The notes under the pieces: model-generated
Told to the model about the DNA's origin: nothing
Databases searched by the model: none
The model's input: only the letters and a program-made list of their open reading frames with translations
In this document: positions 44,453 through 56,700 of the stretch, piece after piece
How positions within the stretch are numbered: position 1 is the first letter of the stretch
Layout of the letters: each line of letters starts with the position of its first letter
Made by a program: the position numbers and the translations under genes
Source of the DNA: Haberlea rhodopensis
Taxonomy: Eukaryota > Streptophyta > Magnoliopsida > Lamiales > Gesneriaceae
DNA: 64,000 nt
NCBI GenBank assembly: GCA_907163345.1
Contig: CAJQUN010000002.1
Location: 45,113,754-45,177,753 of the forward strand
Reading direction: 5' to 3'

Positions 44453-47400
44453 TCATATATGATGATGATAATTAGCAAAATGGTGGTCGTGATTATACGG
44501 GTGGATCGACCCGCTCGTTTCCGCTACATCGTTCTCGTGCTTATCTTCCTCAAACTCTTCCTTATCCATCTTTTCATCTCCCATCAAGTCCATAGGCCTA
44601 CTCGTCGAAAAATAGTGATCACGAGCTTCAACACACGGAGCCGACGACTCGGGCATGACTGAAGGCAGTTTCGACAGTAGGGCTTCGAGACTGCTCATCG
44701 AAGGTGTTATTTTCGTTGGTTGATGAGCAAAATGGTCGTGGAACTCATTTGGTAGGATCAAATTGTTCTGGAAATGTTGAATATCTTGTGGTGCATCATA
44801 TGCATCAATCTTGAAAGGGTATGCTGATGAAGATGGATGTGGCAATAGAACTCCGGGGATGCTTTCGATGTAGCTGAATTTCTTTCTCAATAGCACAATA
44901 TAGCTCAAGTCTTCGATTACCTTTGGATGCATATAATATATGCTTAATACAAGAAGTACTAACCAATAAAAGACCTGATTCTATGAGTGAGGCTGCACAA
45001 TCATATAGCAACTACTCCGTATACATCCTTATTTTACGAAAATGGTTCAACGAAGTTGTCCCTGATAAACCAATTCAAACTCTTCTCCCTAATCGATGTA
45101 GGCCTGAGGTATTACATGGAGTTGAATTAAAATTTCTTGAACTTCTTGATACTTTAAGTATTTTTAGTTATTGGGTTTGGTTATCTAGAGATTTAGTTTA
45201 TTGTTTACAGTAGCTTTTGAGAGAGGAAATTAAAAAAAATATACCTTGTGAACAGCTCCTAGTTGAATGACACCTTCTCTAACAGCTATCAGGGCAATAG
45301 TCTGCATCAATAATATATCAGTACAATGCATACATAAATATTTTCGATAAAAAAAAAAAAAAAAAAAAACGAGACAAGAAATGGAGCATTGTAAGAAGTT
45401 TCGAACATAAAAGATAAAAAAAGTTGTGATCATTCGAAGTTTTACCGTTACGGTTATTGACTTAGACGTTTCAAACCCTTTGATAAGACCCCATCATGAT
45501 CTTATATCATTTTTTAGTTGTTCAAAAGTGTATAAATAATCTGTTGGGATAATAAATAAAATGTACCTATAATTTGGTCAATTACCGATTCAGTCCCTAA
45601 AATTTTAGTTGAGCCGGTTTAGTCATTAAAGTTTTAAAAAAAAAATCCATAGTTCAATCCCCGACGATAAGTCGGCTATGAGAAGTAAACAGAGCGGGAC
45701 TGATTTGTGAATATTTTTAAAACTTTAAGGACTAAAACGGGTCTGGTTTGTTTCTAATTTAGTCCCTAAAAATATTCTCAATTCAATCCCCTCTCTCTTT
45801 TGCTTCTTACGCCGACCCAACGTCGGGATTGAGTTGAGAATTTTTTAAAAACTTTAGTAACTATTAGAGCATCTCCAATGCATACTCTAAAATAGAGTAA
45901 ATGCTAAAATGGTACAGAAATTTGTCTCCAACCATATGCTATATTCTACACTATTTTGATGCAGTGCTACAGTGTTGCACCAAATTTGGTGCAGCACTGT
46001 AGCAAACGCTATTTATTTATTTTTATTAGTTTTATATTTCTTAATTCTTTTTTTCTATAATTAATATTTAAAGAAATATATAAAGAAATTTAATTTGTTT
46101 GTTAAAAAATATAATCATGATTATTATATAAAGTATGAAATTTAAAACAAGGTGACATTAATAAATATTAAACATCAATTCGATCAATTACATGTTATTT
46201 AAAAGATCAATGATATAATAAATATATTTAATAAATGATCAGTTGTATTAAATAAATAAAATAATTAAATTAAATTATAGATTAATTTTGGATGCTTTAA
46301 TTATTAACTTTAATTTTAATAAATTATGTAAGTAATTTTTTAAAAATAAATTTAATATGTAAATATATTTATAAATTTGTAAATACATAATTGATTGAAT
46401 AAAATAATTATTGTAAATGAAATTAAAAAGGAATATTGTACAAAATATTCCTTTTGGAGTAAAGTTTGGAGTAGATGTGTTGGAGAAGAGTTTTGAGTTT
46501 GGTGCATAAATTGCACCATTTTGATGCAAAATCTGCGCTAAAATGAAGTTATGGGTTGGAGATGGCCTAAATCAGGTCATTGAAAACTTTAAGAACCGAA
46601 CCGAGAATAAACTCATATTACAATGATTTTTCAATATATTTCACCTAAATAGGTAATATAAAGTTAATTTCTTGGATATGGGCATAATTTAAATACCTTT
46701 ATACCACAGCGAAACTGAGCTTCCCAAGTTCTGGGGTGCTGTCGTTAATCAAAATAGTTAAAACACTAAACCAGGAAATAAAGTTAAATAACCATAAAAC
46801 TAAATTATTTTGAAAAAAATAGCATATTACTTACTGAATCAGCAGAGTTGTGCCATGCAGATAAAAACTTGGTTTCTTGATCATTTGGTTCTTTATAGAT
46901 CCACTTGTGGCTGTGATCCGCGGCTACTTTCCCAATCAAGCTGAACAATAAATAAATAAAACCCATTTAAAATTAAAATTTGAAAACTCAGATCATTTAT
47001 TTAATTTTCTTTTCAAGAAAATTATTTAGCCTTACCCTTCACCATAATTGTAGATTTCATGCGACATTTTGAAGAAGAGTTCAGGCTGCAGCCCTTGATA
47101 ATGTTGATACTCACAGTTCCCATACACCGATGAACCGGAACATTCTCCGGGGTTTATCTCCGCCGTTGATGCGGCGAAGTTGCAGAATCCATCTTCCCAT
47201 ACCAATATCCTGCAATAATTAAATAAAATATCATAAATTTTTTTTTAAAAAAAACTCAATGAATGATTGCATAATTTAGCATATATTATGCTCACCAGTT
47301 CCTTCTGTTTCCTCTTGACCTGTCATATAGTCCTCCTTGGCTATCCCACCTATCAAGAAAACAGCACAAAAAACTATTCAAAAGTAAATATATTTTTGGA

Positions 47401-47581
47401 AGTTAGTATGATAAGTAGAACTTTATAATATACTTTTTATTTACCTGGGAGGTGGATAATTTCTTGGCAAAATCCTCCAAAAAACAGCGTAAACCCATTG
47501 GCAATTTTCATGAATACACAAGCTTCTAAGTGTGTGTTGAAGAAGATGACTGATATCCAAAGAGTTGAGCTGTTCTTCCAT
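44453..47581 (-). CDS. bHLH-MYC_N domain protein, RSS3/LHW-related (no bHLH)
   Basis: Seven exons on the minus strand: 47445-47581, 47296-47349, 47036-47209, 46835-46940, 46697-46738, 45245-45301, 44453-44920. All junctions are GT-AG, phases agree, and the sum is 1038 bp (345 aa plus TGA). The start ATG (47579-47581) opens MEEQLNSLDISHLLQHTLRS. Residues ~10-190 form the MYC/MYB N-terminal domain (WRILPRNYPPP, LVWEDGFCNFAASTAE, YNYGEGLIGKVAADHSHKW, TIALIAVREGVIQLGAVHK). The C-terminal third is low-complexity, acidic and ends His-rich (NYHHHI); no basic helix-loop-helix follows. Rice RSS3, a relative, is a nuclear protein that links JAZ repressors with bHLH factors in jasmonate responses. I infer a similar scaffold or cofactor role. 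Introns 5 and 6 contain transposon remnants. Confidence 0.92.
44985..45116. repeat. TRIM solo-LTR remnant in intron 6 of the MYC_N gene
   Basis: Collinear with the TRIM LTR at 12871-13058: CTGCACAAT, TATAGCAACTACT, TACGAAAATGGTT, AAGTTG, AAACCA and the final GGTATTACA all occur in order and spacing. Diverged, with no clear target duplication. Confidence 0.75.
45349..45369. repeat. Poly-A run in intron 5 of the MYC_N gene
   Basis: About 21 consecutive A residues on the + strand; simple sequence. Confidence 0.9.
45867..46567. mobile_element. PIF/Harbinger-like MITE in intron 5 of the MYC_N gene
   Basis: Inverted termini GAGCATCTCCAATGCATA and (complement) GGCCATCTCCAACCCATA, followed inside by the TCTCCAACC-type sub-termini. 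TTA on the left and TAA on the right are compatible with a 3-bp TTA/TAA target site. The interior is AT-rich and non-coding. It sits inside sequence with AGTCCCTAAA-type repeats (45590-45860, 46568-46625), perhaps an older element. Confidence 0.75.
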
Positions 47582-47690
47582 TATTTCCAGTATTCTTTTG
47601 CACAGACAGAGTATTCTCACTCTTTTTCCCTTTTTTTTTTCCTCCAAAAAATTCAACAATTTCAAAAGAAGTAAAACCCTCTTTTCCCCC

Positions 47691-47699
47691 TTTATATAA
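47691..47699 (-). promoter_or_regulatory. TATA box of the MYC_N gene
   Basis: Minus strand reads TTATATAAAG about 110-120 bp upstream of the start codon, followed by a pyrimidine/purine-biased leader. The position suits a plant core promoter. Confidence 0.7.
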
Positions 47700-48483
47700 G
47701 GTCAGCACCAACGTAAAATCTTTCATAAATTACATTATTTCTCTCTTATGAATGTTAACTATATGAGTTCAAGAAGCTATTTAATCTTTCAATGGCTTAT
47801 ATTATTGATAATTTATAAATATACATAATAAAAAAATTAAATCTTTATAATTGGAATGATAGAATATATATTATTAATTAAAGTATTTTGAATTAATTGA
47901 CTAAGGTATTCAGTACTATAAAATAGTCAAATAAATGATGATTCTTATTTTCTAAGAATAATTTCAAGAGGCCCACGCTTCTTTTTACCTTGTCTAGTTT
48001 TCAAACTTCCATTCAAAACTACCAAGAGTCCTATACATGTCACCCTTCACCTATATATATATTCGCACTAACTAATTATTAGAGAGAAGGAGGGTAAAAG
48101 GTATCGACTCGGTGTGGACTCTATATATGGACTAATTTAATACGATTGATCTAAATGATTGGTATGCTAGTTTATTTTTTATTTAAAAGATGTTACGTTT
48201 TAATATTGAGTTAATGTATACGTATGTGAGATTCAAATTAAGTGTATACAAGTGTTTTCAATCTTTTAATAGTATCTTTATCATGGCTTTATTATCAGCT
48301 ATAGGATATGATACAATGACATATATTTGTAATTTGGGTTCACAATTAGTAGAAGCTCTGATCATCTGTTCCTATATATATTTATTTTTGAAGACCCAAA
48401 TCTTTCCACCGATTTCTTTTATGCCATAGTTAAGTGTGGTATATTTAAGGACAACATCTTACGATACATGTCCTTAAATTTTT
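47700..48483. other. Upstream region of the MYC_N gene with a dispersed repeat
   Basis: AT-rich. Holds copy 3 of dispersed repeat family 1 (48105-48260). No other gene recognised. Confidence 0.5.
48105..48260. repeat. Dispersed repeat family 1, copy 3
   Basis: Shares GACTAATTTAATACGATTGATCT, AATGATTGGTATGCTA and ATATTGAGTTAATGTATA with the copies at 27950 and 43185. Confidence 0.7.
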
Positions 48484-49142
48484 TGTTTAAAAAATGCTTA
48501 ATGAACTGAAATTAAGCATGTAAAATCAAAAAATACGAAAAATGGACAAAAACGGGACATCGAACATGCCCTGGAAAAACCCGGACAGTAAGGGTGGCGC
48601 CTAGGCGCCACAAGAACTGCGCCTAGGAGTCGCTCTGTCTGGAATTCCAGGCAGAGAATGATGCACAAAGGCGCAGCGTGTTCTGCCTGAACGTCTAAAA
48701 ATTGGTTTTTTGAAGGGTTGTGTACCCTTTGACGTATTATGCGGTTTTTCATGGAAAATGCATCAAATAGATGTATTTTCGTGGCATCCATTGATTCACT
48801 AGATATAGAACAATTCCTTTGAGAATTAAAAATACTTTTGCAAGATCAAAATCACAATTTGACAGCAAAAAAGTCTGCGTACTCATATTGTTCATCCCCT
48901 TTCTTATTTGAATGCCTTTAAACTTGTGTGGTTTGATGATTTGAGATTTGGTGTGTTCCTATCATAAATCATAGTCTTTGTATATAGGGACAAATTGCCA
49001 TTGCAACCATTAGCACCGTAGCGGGGCAATATTATTTCAAGGACAATGAGTTGAACTCTTGTCTCGACATTGAATCCATTGCACCATTTGTTACTCTTGC
49101 TTGTTATACCCAAAGATACATATCCATACAAATATTCCTACA
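48484..49142 (+). repeat. Element A 5' LTR
   Basis: Collinear with 52489-52798 plus 59237-59593. The right end is placed at CCTACA with a few bases of uncertainty. Confidence 0.85.
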
Positions 49143-49164
49143 ATATTGACGATATTTGTAACAA

Positions 49165-51900
49165 ATGGCTTCATCGAGTGCAACAACGACTCCCGTTCAT
49201 CATGGAGAAAGATCCGAGAAGTTTGACAAAATTGACTTCAAGAGATGGCAACAAAAGATGTTGTTTTACTTGACCATACTAAGTTTGGCAATGTTCTTAA
49301 CCGATGATGCTCCTACGTTTGAAGATGGTGAAACTGACACCCAAAAGAAGAATATGGTTGATGCTTGGAATCAAAGCGATTTCCTTTGTAAGAACTATAT
49401 TCTAAACGGTTTAGACAATAAACTTGATAATGTTTATTGCCTAATGAAAACCACAAAGGAATTTTGGGAATCTTTGGAAAGAAAATATAAGTCCGAGGAT
49501 GCCCGTATGAAGAAATTCATTGTTGGGCCTTTGATTTCAAAATGGCTGATAGCAAGCCGGTGAGGACGCAAGTGCAAGACTTACAAGTGATATTGCACTA
49601 TATCCATGCGGAGGAAAAAAGTCAAAGTGATTCATTCCAAGTGGCTGCGATGATTGAAAAGGCATCTCCCATGTGGAAGGACTTTAAGAATTATCTCAAA
49701 CATAAGCGTAAAGAGGCGAGTCTTGAAGACCTTATTCTTTGGTTTCGAATCGAGGAGGACAACAAGACGTCCGAGAGGAAGGCGGGTAGGTACCAAATGG
49801 AAGCACATGCTAACTTTGTTGAACAAAGCGAAAGTTTGGCGGTATTTCCAAAAGTGGAAAGACGAAAAAATCCAAAGAAAATTGCTATAATGCGAAAAGC
49901 CCAATCATATAGCCAAGGATTGTCGTAACAAAATAGACAATCGGGTGAAGGCAAACGATCAAGTCAATATAACTAAAGAGATGAATTATCATGTAATTTA
50001 TCTGATTTTATGCTTACCGCTTGATTAGTATCTTGATTTTGACAAGGATTGTATTAATCAAACTTAGTGTTTGAGTGAAAAATTCATATGAGTATTTTTC
50101 CGGTTGATTGTGATGACGGTTGTTCGTCAATATTAGAAACAAAAAATTTATGTTATTACTCATTTGATTGAGTTTTATATATAATCATAATTAAAATTAT
50201 TGTTTTAAGTAAATGTTAACTTAAAACATAAATGTGAGATTTGTGTGGGGGATAAGTTAACAAACCGTCATTCATTAGGTAAAAATAATAACACGCATCA
50301 AGAATCAATTCACATTGATGTTTGTGATTTAAAGTTTGTGCAAGGTGTGGGAAAAGAATTCGTTACTTTATCGATTATTGCACAAGATGTTGTTATGGCT
50401 ATTTGCTACGAAGTAAATACGAGGTGATAGAAGTTTTTGAACAATACGAGAATGAGATTGAAAACAAATTAAGCAAATGAGTTTTGCTATGAAGAATTGT
50501 GAGTTGATTCTATTTGTGTTGTCTAAGCATTCTACGCTTAAGACTTGAATTTGCAAGATATTTTATCTTGAATTCAACTTTCTAAGATTTGTACGCTTAA
50601 AATATAAATGGTGAATCGAATCCCACAATTGTTTTATTGGGCGTTGTTCTCTCTTAAATTTGATTATGTTTGAATTTTCTAAGAATTATACGCTTAAAGC
50701 TCGAACTTGTAAGATATAAAATCTTGAACTCGAGTTTTGTAAGTTTGGACGCTTAAAATGCAAATAGTGAATCTTACTCGAGAGTATTGTCCAAATTTCA
50801 GATTTTGTAAGCAATCACGCTTAAATCAAAACGTTTGCAAGATATAAAATCTAAATTTATGACGCTTAGAGTTTGAAACTTGAAAGTTAAACGCCAATGA
50901 AATCTTGATAAGTTCGAGATTACCCAAAATTGTGGGGGGAAGCAATTTTATTGGTCAACCATATTCTAAATACTACACTTATGCAATGTCAAAAAATTCT
51001 TATGAGTTAAGGACAAAGTTTTCTACAAAATTTGAAAGTGTGGGGGTGCATGACTGAAGTAAGTCATAACAAGTGTCAAAGTAACGACAAGAGAAATTTG
51101 ACAAAACTGTGTTGTCTAAACAATTGTGACAAAAGTGACGCACATGAAGCATATGTAAGTATGCTTGCAAGTTGCTGAATTGCTCATTATGGGAAGCAAT
51201 ATAGAGATCATCAAAACAATGAAAAAAATGTTGATGATAAATTTTTGACATGATGAATGTAGATGCAATAATGTCAAAATTGGAATTGAAGTTTCCAAGA
51301 TGAATTATAAGGTCTAATTATAGTTTCAAAATTTTAAGCTTTACTCTTAAAATTCAAGTTTGTAAAACATAAAAATCTTGAATTTGGATTTTCTAAGAAT
51401 AATTGCGCGTAAAATTTGAATTGTGAATTAAAACCGAGGATTTATTATAGTTTCAATTGTTGTAAGCTATAACGTTTAGAATTTGATGTGCTTTTTAAGT
51501 GAAAATTTCTTGTTGGCAAAGTAATAGTAAAACCGCTATTAATGAAGGACTAAAATTCCATGAATGCTAATGTGTTTACTATTTGAAAGGACTCCATGTT
51601 GTCGAAATCTTCTAAGCAAATGTTTATATATCTCGATCCACAATGAAATCAAGTTCATTGCATTGGGCAAAACTGGAGAATATGCCGAATTGCTTCAAGG
51701 TTTCTTAGAAGATAATTCATGTTGGAAAGAACTTGCACCTGTAATCATAATACATTGTGACAACCAATATGCTGTAGAAATGGCACAATGTAATATATAT
51801 AATGGTAAGTCTCGACGTATAAATCGTAGATGTAATACCATATGACAATGATCTCTATAGACATAATTTCAATGGGTTATGTGAGAAAAATGTGGATCCG
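49165..51900 (+). pseudogene. Element A gag-pol remnants
   Basis: Gag starts at 49165 (MASSSATTTPVHHGERSEKF, then FKRWQQKMLFYL) and continues after a frameshift near 49545 to about 49928. Protease and most of reverse transcriptase are missing. A short integrase remnant (IHIDVCDLKFVQ, 50301-50340) and an RNase H remnant near 51645-51845 (FIALGKTGEYAELLQGFLED, IIHCDNQYAVEMAQ, YNGKSRRINRRCNTI) remain. Between them, ~156-bp repeats occupy 50500-51500. Confidence 0.85.
50500..51500. repeat. ~156-bp degenerate repeats inside element A
   Basis: The motif ACGCTTAA occurs at 50534 and 50593 and again, 156 bp on, at 50690 and 50749, with AAGATATAAAATCTTGAA-type palindromes between. Further weaker copies follow (50817, 50862) and near 51340-51480. 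The repeats replace the region where protease-to-reverse-transcriptase coding is expected. Confidence 0.7.
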
Positions 51901-52488
51901 CATATGAATGGTTAACCAAGAGATCATGTACAAAGTTTATAGACGTGAATGAGATTAAAACCATATAATCAAAATCTCATAGTGGATAACCAACATTGTT
52001 GACTGGAGATCCCAAGATCTAGGTTCAAAAGGGATAACCAAATTATAAGATTGTATAAACACCTTGAAGATCAATCCTCAACTCATTCCTATGATTAGGG
52101 GTGTAGCATGCAAAAGGGTATGAGGATAGACATAAGGCATTTAAGTATATCAAGATAATCTTTTAGGAGATCACCTACGTAAGTGCGAAGTATGACCGCT
52201 TCAAAGAATGAAAAGTACTTATGAAACCAAGCGTGGCCCAAGGCCGAAACAGGCACAACTATAAGAAACCAATACAATTTTTAGAATTGTTATAGTGTCA
52301 GTTCAATTGTCTAGGTTTACACAAACGAGTAAATAGTTCAAGATTATAAGTTCACTATTTAGTCAAGTAAATCTGATTGAATACTGCTACGTAAGGTTCA
52401 AGCCGCAAGCTACCTCTCCAGATGCTATAACAATTCGCTAAAGGCGCTCATTTGCATTCATGCATTAACTTTAATTAATGTGGGGAAT

Positions 52489-52798
52489 TGTTGAAAAAAT
52501 GCTTAATGAATTGAAATTAAGCATGTAAAAATACAAAAAAGGAACAAAAATCGGACAACAAAGCTGCCCAGGAAAAACCTAGGAAGTAAGTGTGGCACCA
52601 AGGCACCAAAAGAGCTACACCTAGGTGCCACTCTGCTGGAATTTAGGCAGAGTGTGCTGCACATAGGCACATCATGTGTTGTGCATATGCGCTGCGTGTT
52701 TTGCTTGAATGTCCAAAAATCGGTTTTGTTAAGGGTTGTGTGTCCTTTGACTTATTGATGCGGTTTCTCAAGGAAAAGATGCATTTCGTGTTGGGGTT
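52489..52798 (+). repeat. Element A 3' LTR, left piece
   Basis: Begins TGTTGAAAAAATGC and is interrupted after TTTCG (52794-52798) by element B. Confidence 0.88.
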
Positions 52799-53608
52799 AA
52801 TAAATAATTGTTGGGTTTAATAGATAAAAGCCCAATAATTTGGTTTAATTTTGTTAATGAGAATAAAATTATGCGATGTCTGTCCGTCCGCTCGGCTCGC
52901 CTCACCGCGCCATGCTGCGTCGCATCGAGTCGCGCGTATCGCTGCCGCGAAGGCAGCCCTATCTTTTTACTACTCGAATTTTTGAAATGACTTTTCATCT
53001 ACCTGACTTTTCATATTCTGTTGAGTATTAAATTTGAGACTTTTCACCTACCTGCAAAATTGATTTCAGATTTAAGTGTGAGACTTAAATCCGTATTAAT
53101 ATGATGTTTAGTGTTGAGACTTTTCATCTACCCCATTAAACATTACACTTAAGTTCGGAGACCTTTGGAGAGGTCTGCTGCTCAGCTACATAAGCTGATC
53201 TAGCTCTATGTTTTCTTCAGTTCGAAATCATTCTTCATTCACACATTTCATACTGTTTGAGAGTACTGCACAATACTAGTGTTCGAAGTGGTCTGCTGGA
53301 GTTCTGCTTCAATCCGAACAGAGGAGATTGAAAGTTGTACCTTGGAACTCACTTGTCCAGGAGGCCAGAAGCTAAGGCAGACAAATTTGAGTTTACGGGC
53401 ACACGGCTTATTGTGGCTTCGTCCACACGTTTCCAGATTCTTGTTGTTAAGTCTTCTGTTTATAACTACTGTTGTAAGTCTAATGCTTTTGTAGTTCGAT
53501 TTATTTGTTGTTCTAAGTATACTGTTTTTATTTACAGTATAATTTATTTTTTTTATCACAATTGTTTAAACTAATTCAATCTTTCGATTTAAATAAACAG
53601 TACCAACA
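52799..53608 (+). repeat. Element B 5' LTR
   Basis: 810 bp. Contains a repeated GACTTTTCATCTACC motif (around 52988, 53038 and 53118) and a GC-rich block near 52875-52955. Confidence 0.9.
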
Positions 53609-53796
53609 ATCGTAACCTCAAAGTTTTGTTTTGTTTCTTCTTATATTTTTTTTTGGATCTGAATCAGTTTTCGAAAATATAATTGTCGAATTTTTAAACA
53701 ATCACTGTTTGTGCATTATCAAAGTATTTATACTGTTCGGTTTAAAAACTAGTTTGATATTATTTGTGTTACGTTGTTTGTGTTCTCTTTTAGCTA

Positions 53797-56700
53797 ATGG
53801 CTGATCAGATTCCAAACCGAATTGCTGAGAATACTGAGATTCCAATGGTGAAACCCAATGTCGTTCTCTCAATTTGAGAAACCAGAAAAGTTCAAAGGTT
53901 CCAACTTTAAACGTTGGCAACAAAAGATGATGTTATTCTTGACCACCTTGAACTTGACCAGGTTTCTCAAAGAGGAGAAACCGGCGGAGGACAAAGAAGA
54001 TCCTCAATCTGCTGTGATAGTCAAATCATGGATGAATGCTGACTACCTGTGTCGCAACTACGTACTAAATTCTCTAGACGATGCAATTTTCAATGTGTAT
54101 TCCCCCAAAGAAACTGCGAAGGATCTTTGGGAATCGTTAGAATGAAGCACACGTTGACGACGCAGGCGCAAAGAAATTTGTAGCCGGTTGAATCCATGAC
54201 TATCGAATAGTAGATGGCAAGAGCGTTGTTAAGCAATTCGAAGAGCTGCAGCTGATATTTCATGAACTTGCTGCCAAAGGTATGGGGCTAAATGATGCCC
54301 TCCAAGTGGAGATGATGATTGAAAAATTACCGCCATCTTGGAAGGACTTCAAGAGCTATCGAAAGCACAAGCGAAAGATGATGAGTCTCGAGGATCTTAT
54401 CAGGAGGCTGTGCATCGACCAAGGCAACCGAAAAGTTGACAATAAATCATTTGGAATGATTTCCAAGGCCAACGTGGCTGAAGTTGGGGACAACTCCCAT
54501 GGGAATAAACGCAAGCATACTTTTGATCCCAAGGGAGATACTCAGACAAGAAGGTTCACCGTTGACTGTACGTGTGTGGTAAGCCTAACCATAAGGCCAA
54601 GGACTGCACTCAACGTCAAAACAATGAGGGTAAAAGGAAGATAGTCCCAAACAAAGGCAAAGGCAAGAGGCCTGTTCATGCCAACATTGCTGAGGACAAC
54701 CTGAGCTCCGACATGGATGACATGCATCTGTCTGCTATGGTGTCGGAGGTGAACTTTGTTGGAGGGAGCTCAAAGGAATGGTGGGTGGACACTGGGGCTA
54801 CTCGTCACATTTGCGCCAACAAATGGATGTTTAAGACATATCAATCGGTAAATGATGAGCACTGCTACATGGGAAATCCAGCAGTCTCAAAAGTTGAAGG
54901 CAAATGGACGGTTGTGCTAAAAATGACTTCCGGCAAAGAGTTGTCTCTTACCGAGGTGCTCCACGTGCCAGAGACCCGAAAGAATCTCATCTCTGGAGTG
55001 CTGAACAAGAAAAGCTTTCGGCTCGTGTTTGAATCCGACAAAGTCATTCTGTCCAAGGGTGGTATGTTCGTAGGCAAATGTTACTTGGCCAATAACCTCT
55101 TCAAGATGACTGTAATGACGCTAGCTCCTAAGGCTAAGTCTAGTGTAAAGGTGATGTTGATGTTAATGTAGCATATGAGGCTAGTACAAGAAAAAATAAT
55201 GTAATGACTATTGCCAATGTGGCTAATAAACTTTAAAGTTTGATTATTCTTGTGAGTCTTTACATTTGTGGCATGGTAGATTAGGACATTTGAATTATAA
55301 ATCCTTACAAAGGCTAATGTCTCTTAATCTATTACCTAAATTTTCATAAACACAAGTGTGAGACTTGTGTAGATGCCAAATTAACCAAGTCTTCATTCCA
55401 CTCAATTGAGCGAAGCACCGAACCGTTAAATTTGATCCATACGGATTTATGCAATCTAAAGTATGTACAATATAGAGCCCGCAAAAAATTATTTCATAAC
55501 TTTTATCGATGATTGTACAAGATATTGTTATGTCTACTTAATGATAAGTAAAGACGAAGCAATTGACATGTTCATTCACTATAAGAATGAAGTTGAGAAT
55601 CAACTCGGTAAAAAGATTAAAAACCTTCAAAGTGACCGATGCGGTGAATATGAGTCACCATTTGCAGAAATACGTGCTGAGAGTTGCATTATTCATCAAA
55701 CCACTGCGCTTATTCTCCCCGAGCAAAATGGTATTGGTGACCGGAAGAATAGAACGCTTAAGGAAATGATGAATGCAACGCTTATAAGTTCCAACTTACC
55801 TCGGAATTTGTGGGGAGAAGCTCTACTTTCCGCTAACTATGTGCTAAACTGAGTACCACATAAAAAATTGGATAAAACGCTTTATGAATTGTGGAAATGT
55901 CGCACACCTAGCTACAAGTTTTTAAGGATTTGGGGCTGTTAGCAAATGTACTAATTCCTCATCCTAAACCGACTAGGATAGGACCTAAGACAGCGGATTG
56001 TTTATTTATCGGATATGCGCAAGATAGTAGAGCCTATCGATTTCTGGTACACAAGTCAGATAATGCAAAAATGCATGTAAATACTATCATTGAGGCTAGG
56101 GATGCTTCATTATTTGAGAAAATCTTTCCACACAAAACTCAGACAGTGACTGAAACCAATGTTGAGAGATATGTGGAGGATAGAGAATCTCAAGAGAATG
56201 TAGAATCTCCTGGACGAAGCAAAAGAGCTATAAAGAGAAGTCGTTTGGCTCGGATTTCCTAACATGTTTGTTGGGAAAGGATCCGGCTACTTTCAAGGAA
56301 GCAATGTCTTTACAAGACTCTGATCTTTTGAAAGAAATGGTGAACAGTGAGATAGAATCTATCTTACATAATCATATTTGGGAACTAGTGGATCTTCCTG
56401 CAGGTTGTAAACCACTAGGCCACAAGTGGATCTTCAAGAGGAAGATGAAAGCTGATGGTACGATAGATATGTACAAGTCTAGACTTGTAGTCAAAGGCTA
56501 TAGACAAACTGAGGGTGTTGATTATTTCGACATATACGCTCATGTATCCAAGAAAACATCTATAAGGTTAATAATTGCATTTGCTGCATTGTATAACCTA
56601 GAGATCCATCAAATGGATGTAAAAACAGCTTTTCTAAATGGAGAGTTGGACGATGAGGTTTATATGGACCAACCTGAAGGGTTTGTAGTTCCAGGTAAAG

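Noticed and set aside
44453..44932. Reading the last exon of the MYC_N gene as a separate 159-aa gene starting MHPK
   Set aside because: The first four codons lie in the intron. The acceptor AG at 44921-44922 joins in phase to the upstream exon and restores the known domain.
48498..48791. 97-codon minus-strand ORF in element A's LTR
   Set aside because: Lies wholly in LTR sequence that recurs at 52489-52798; no homology.
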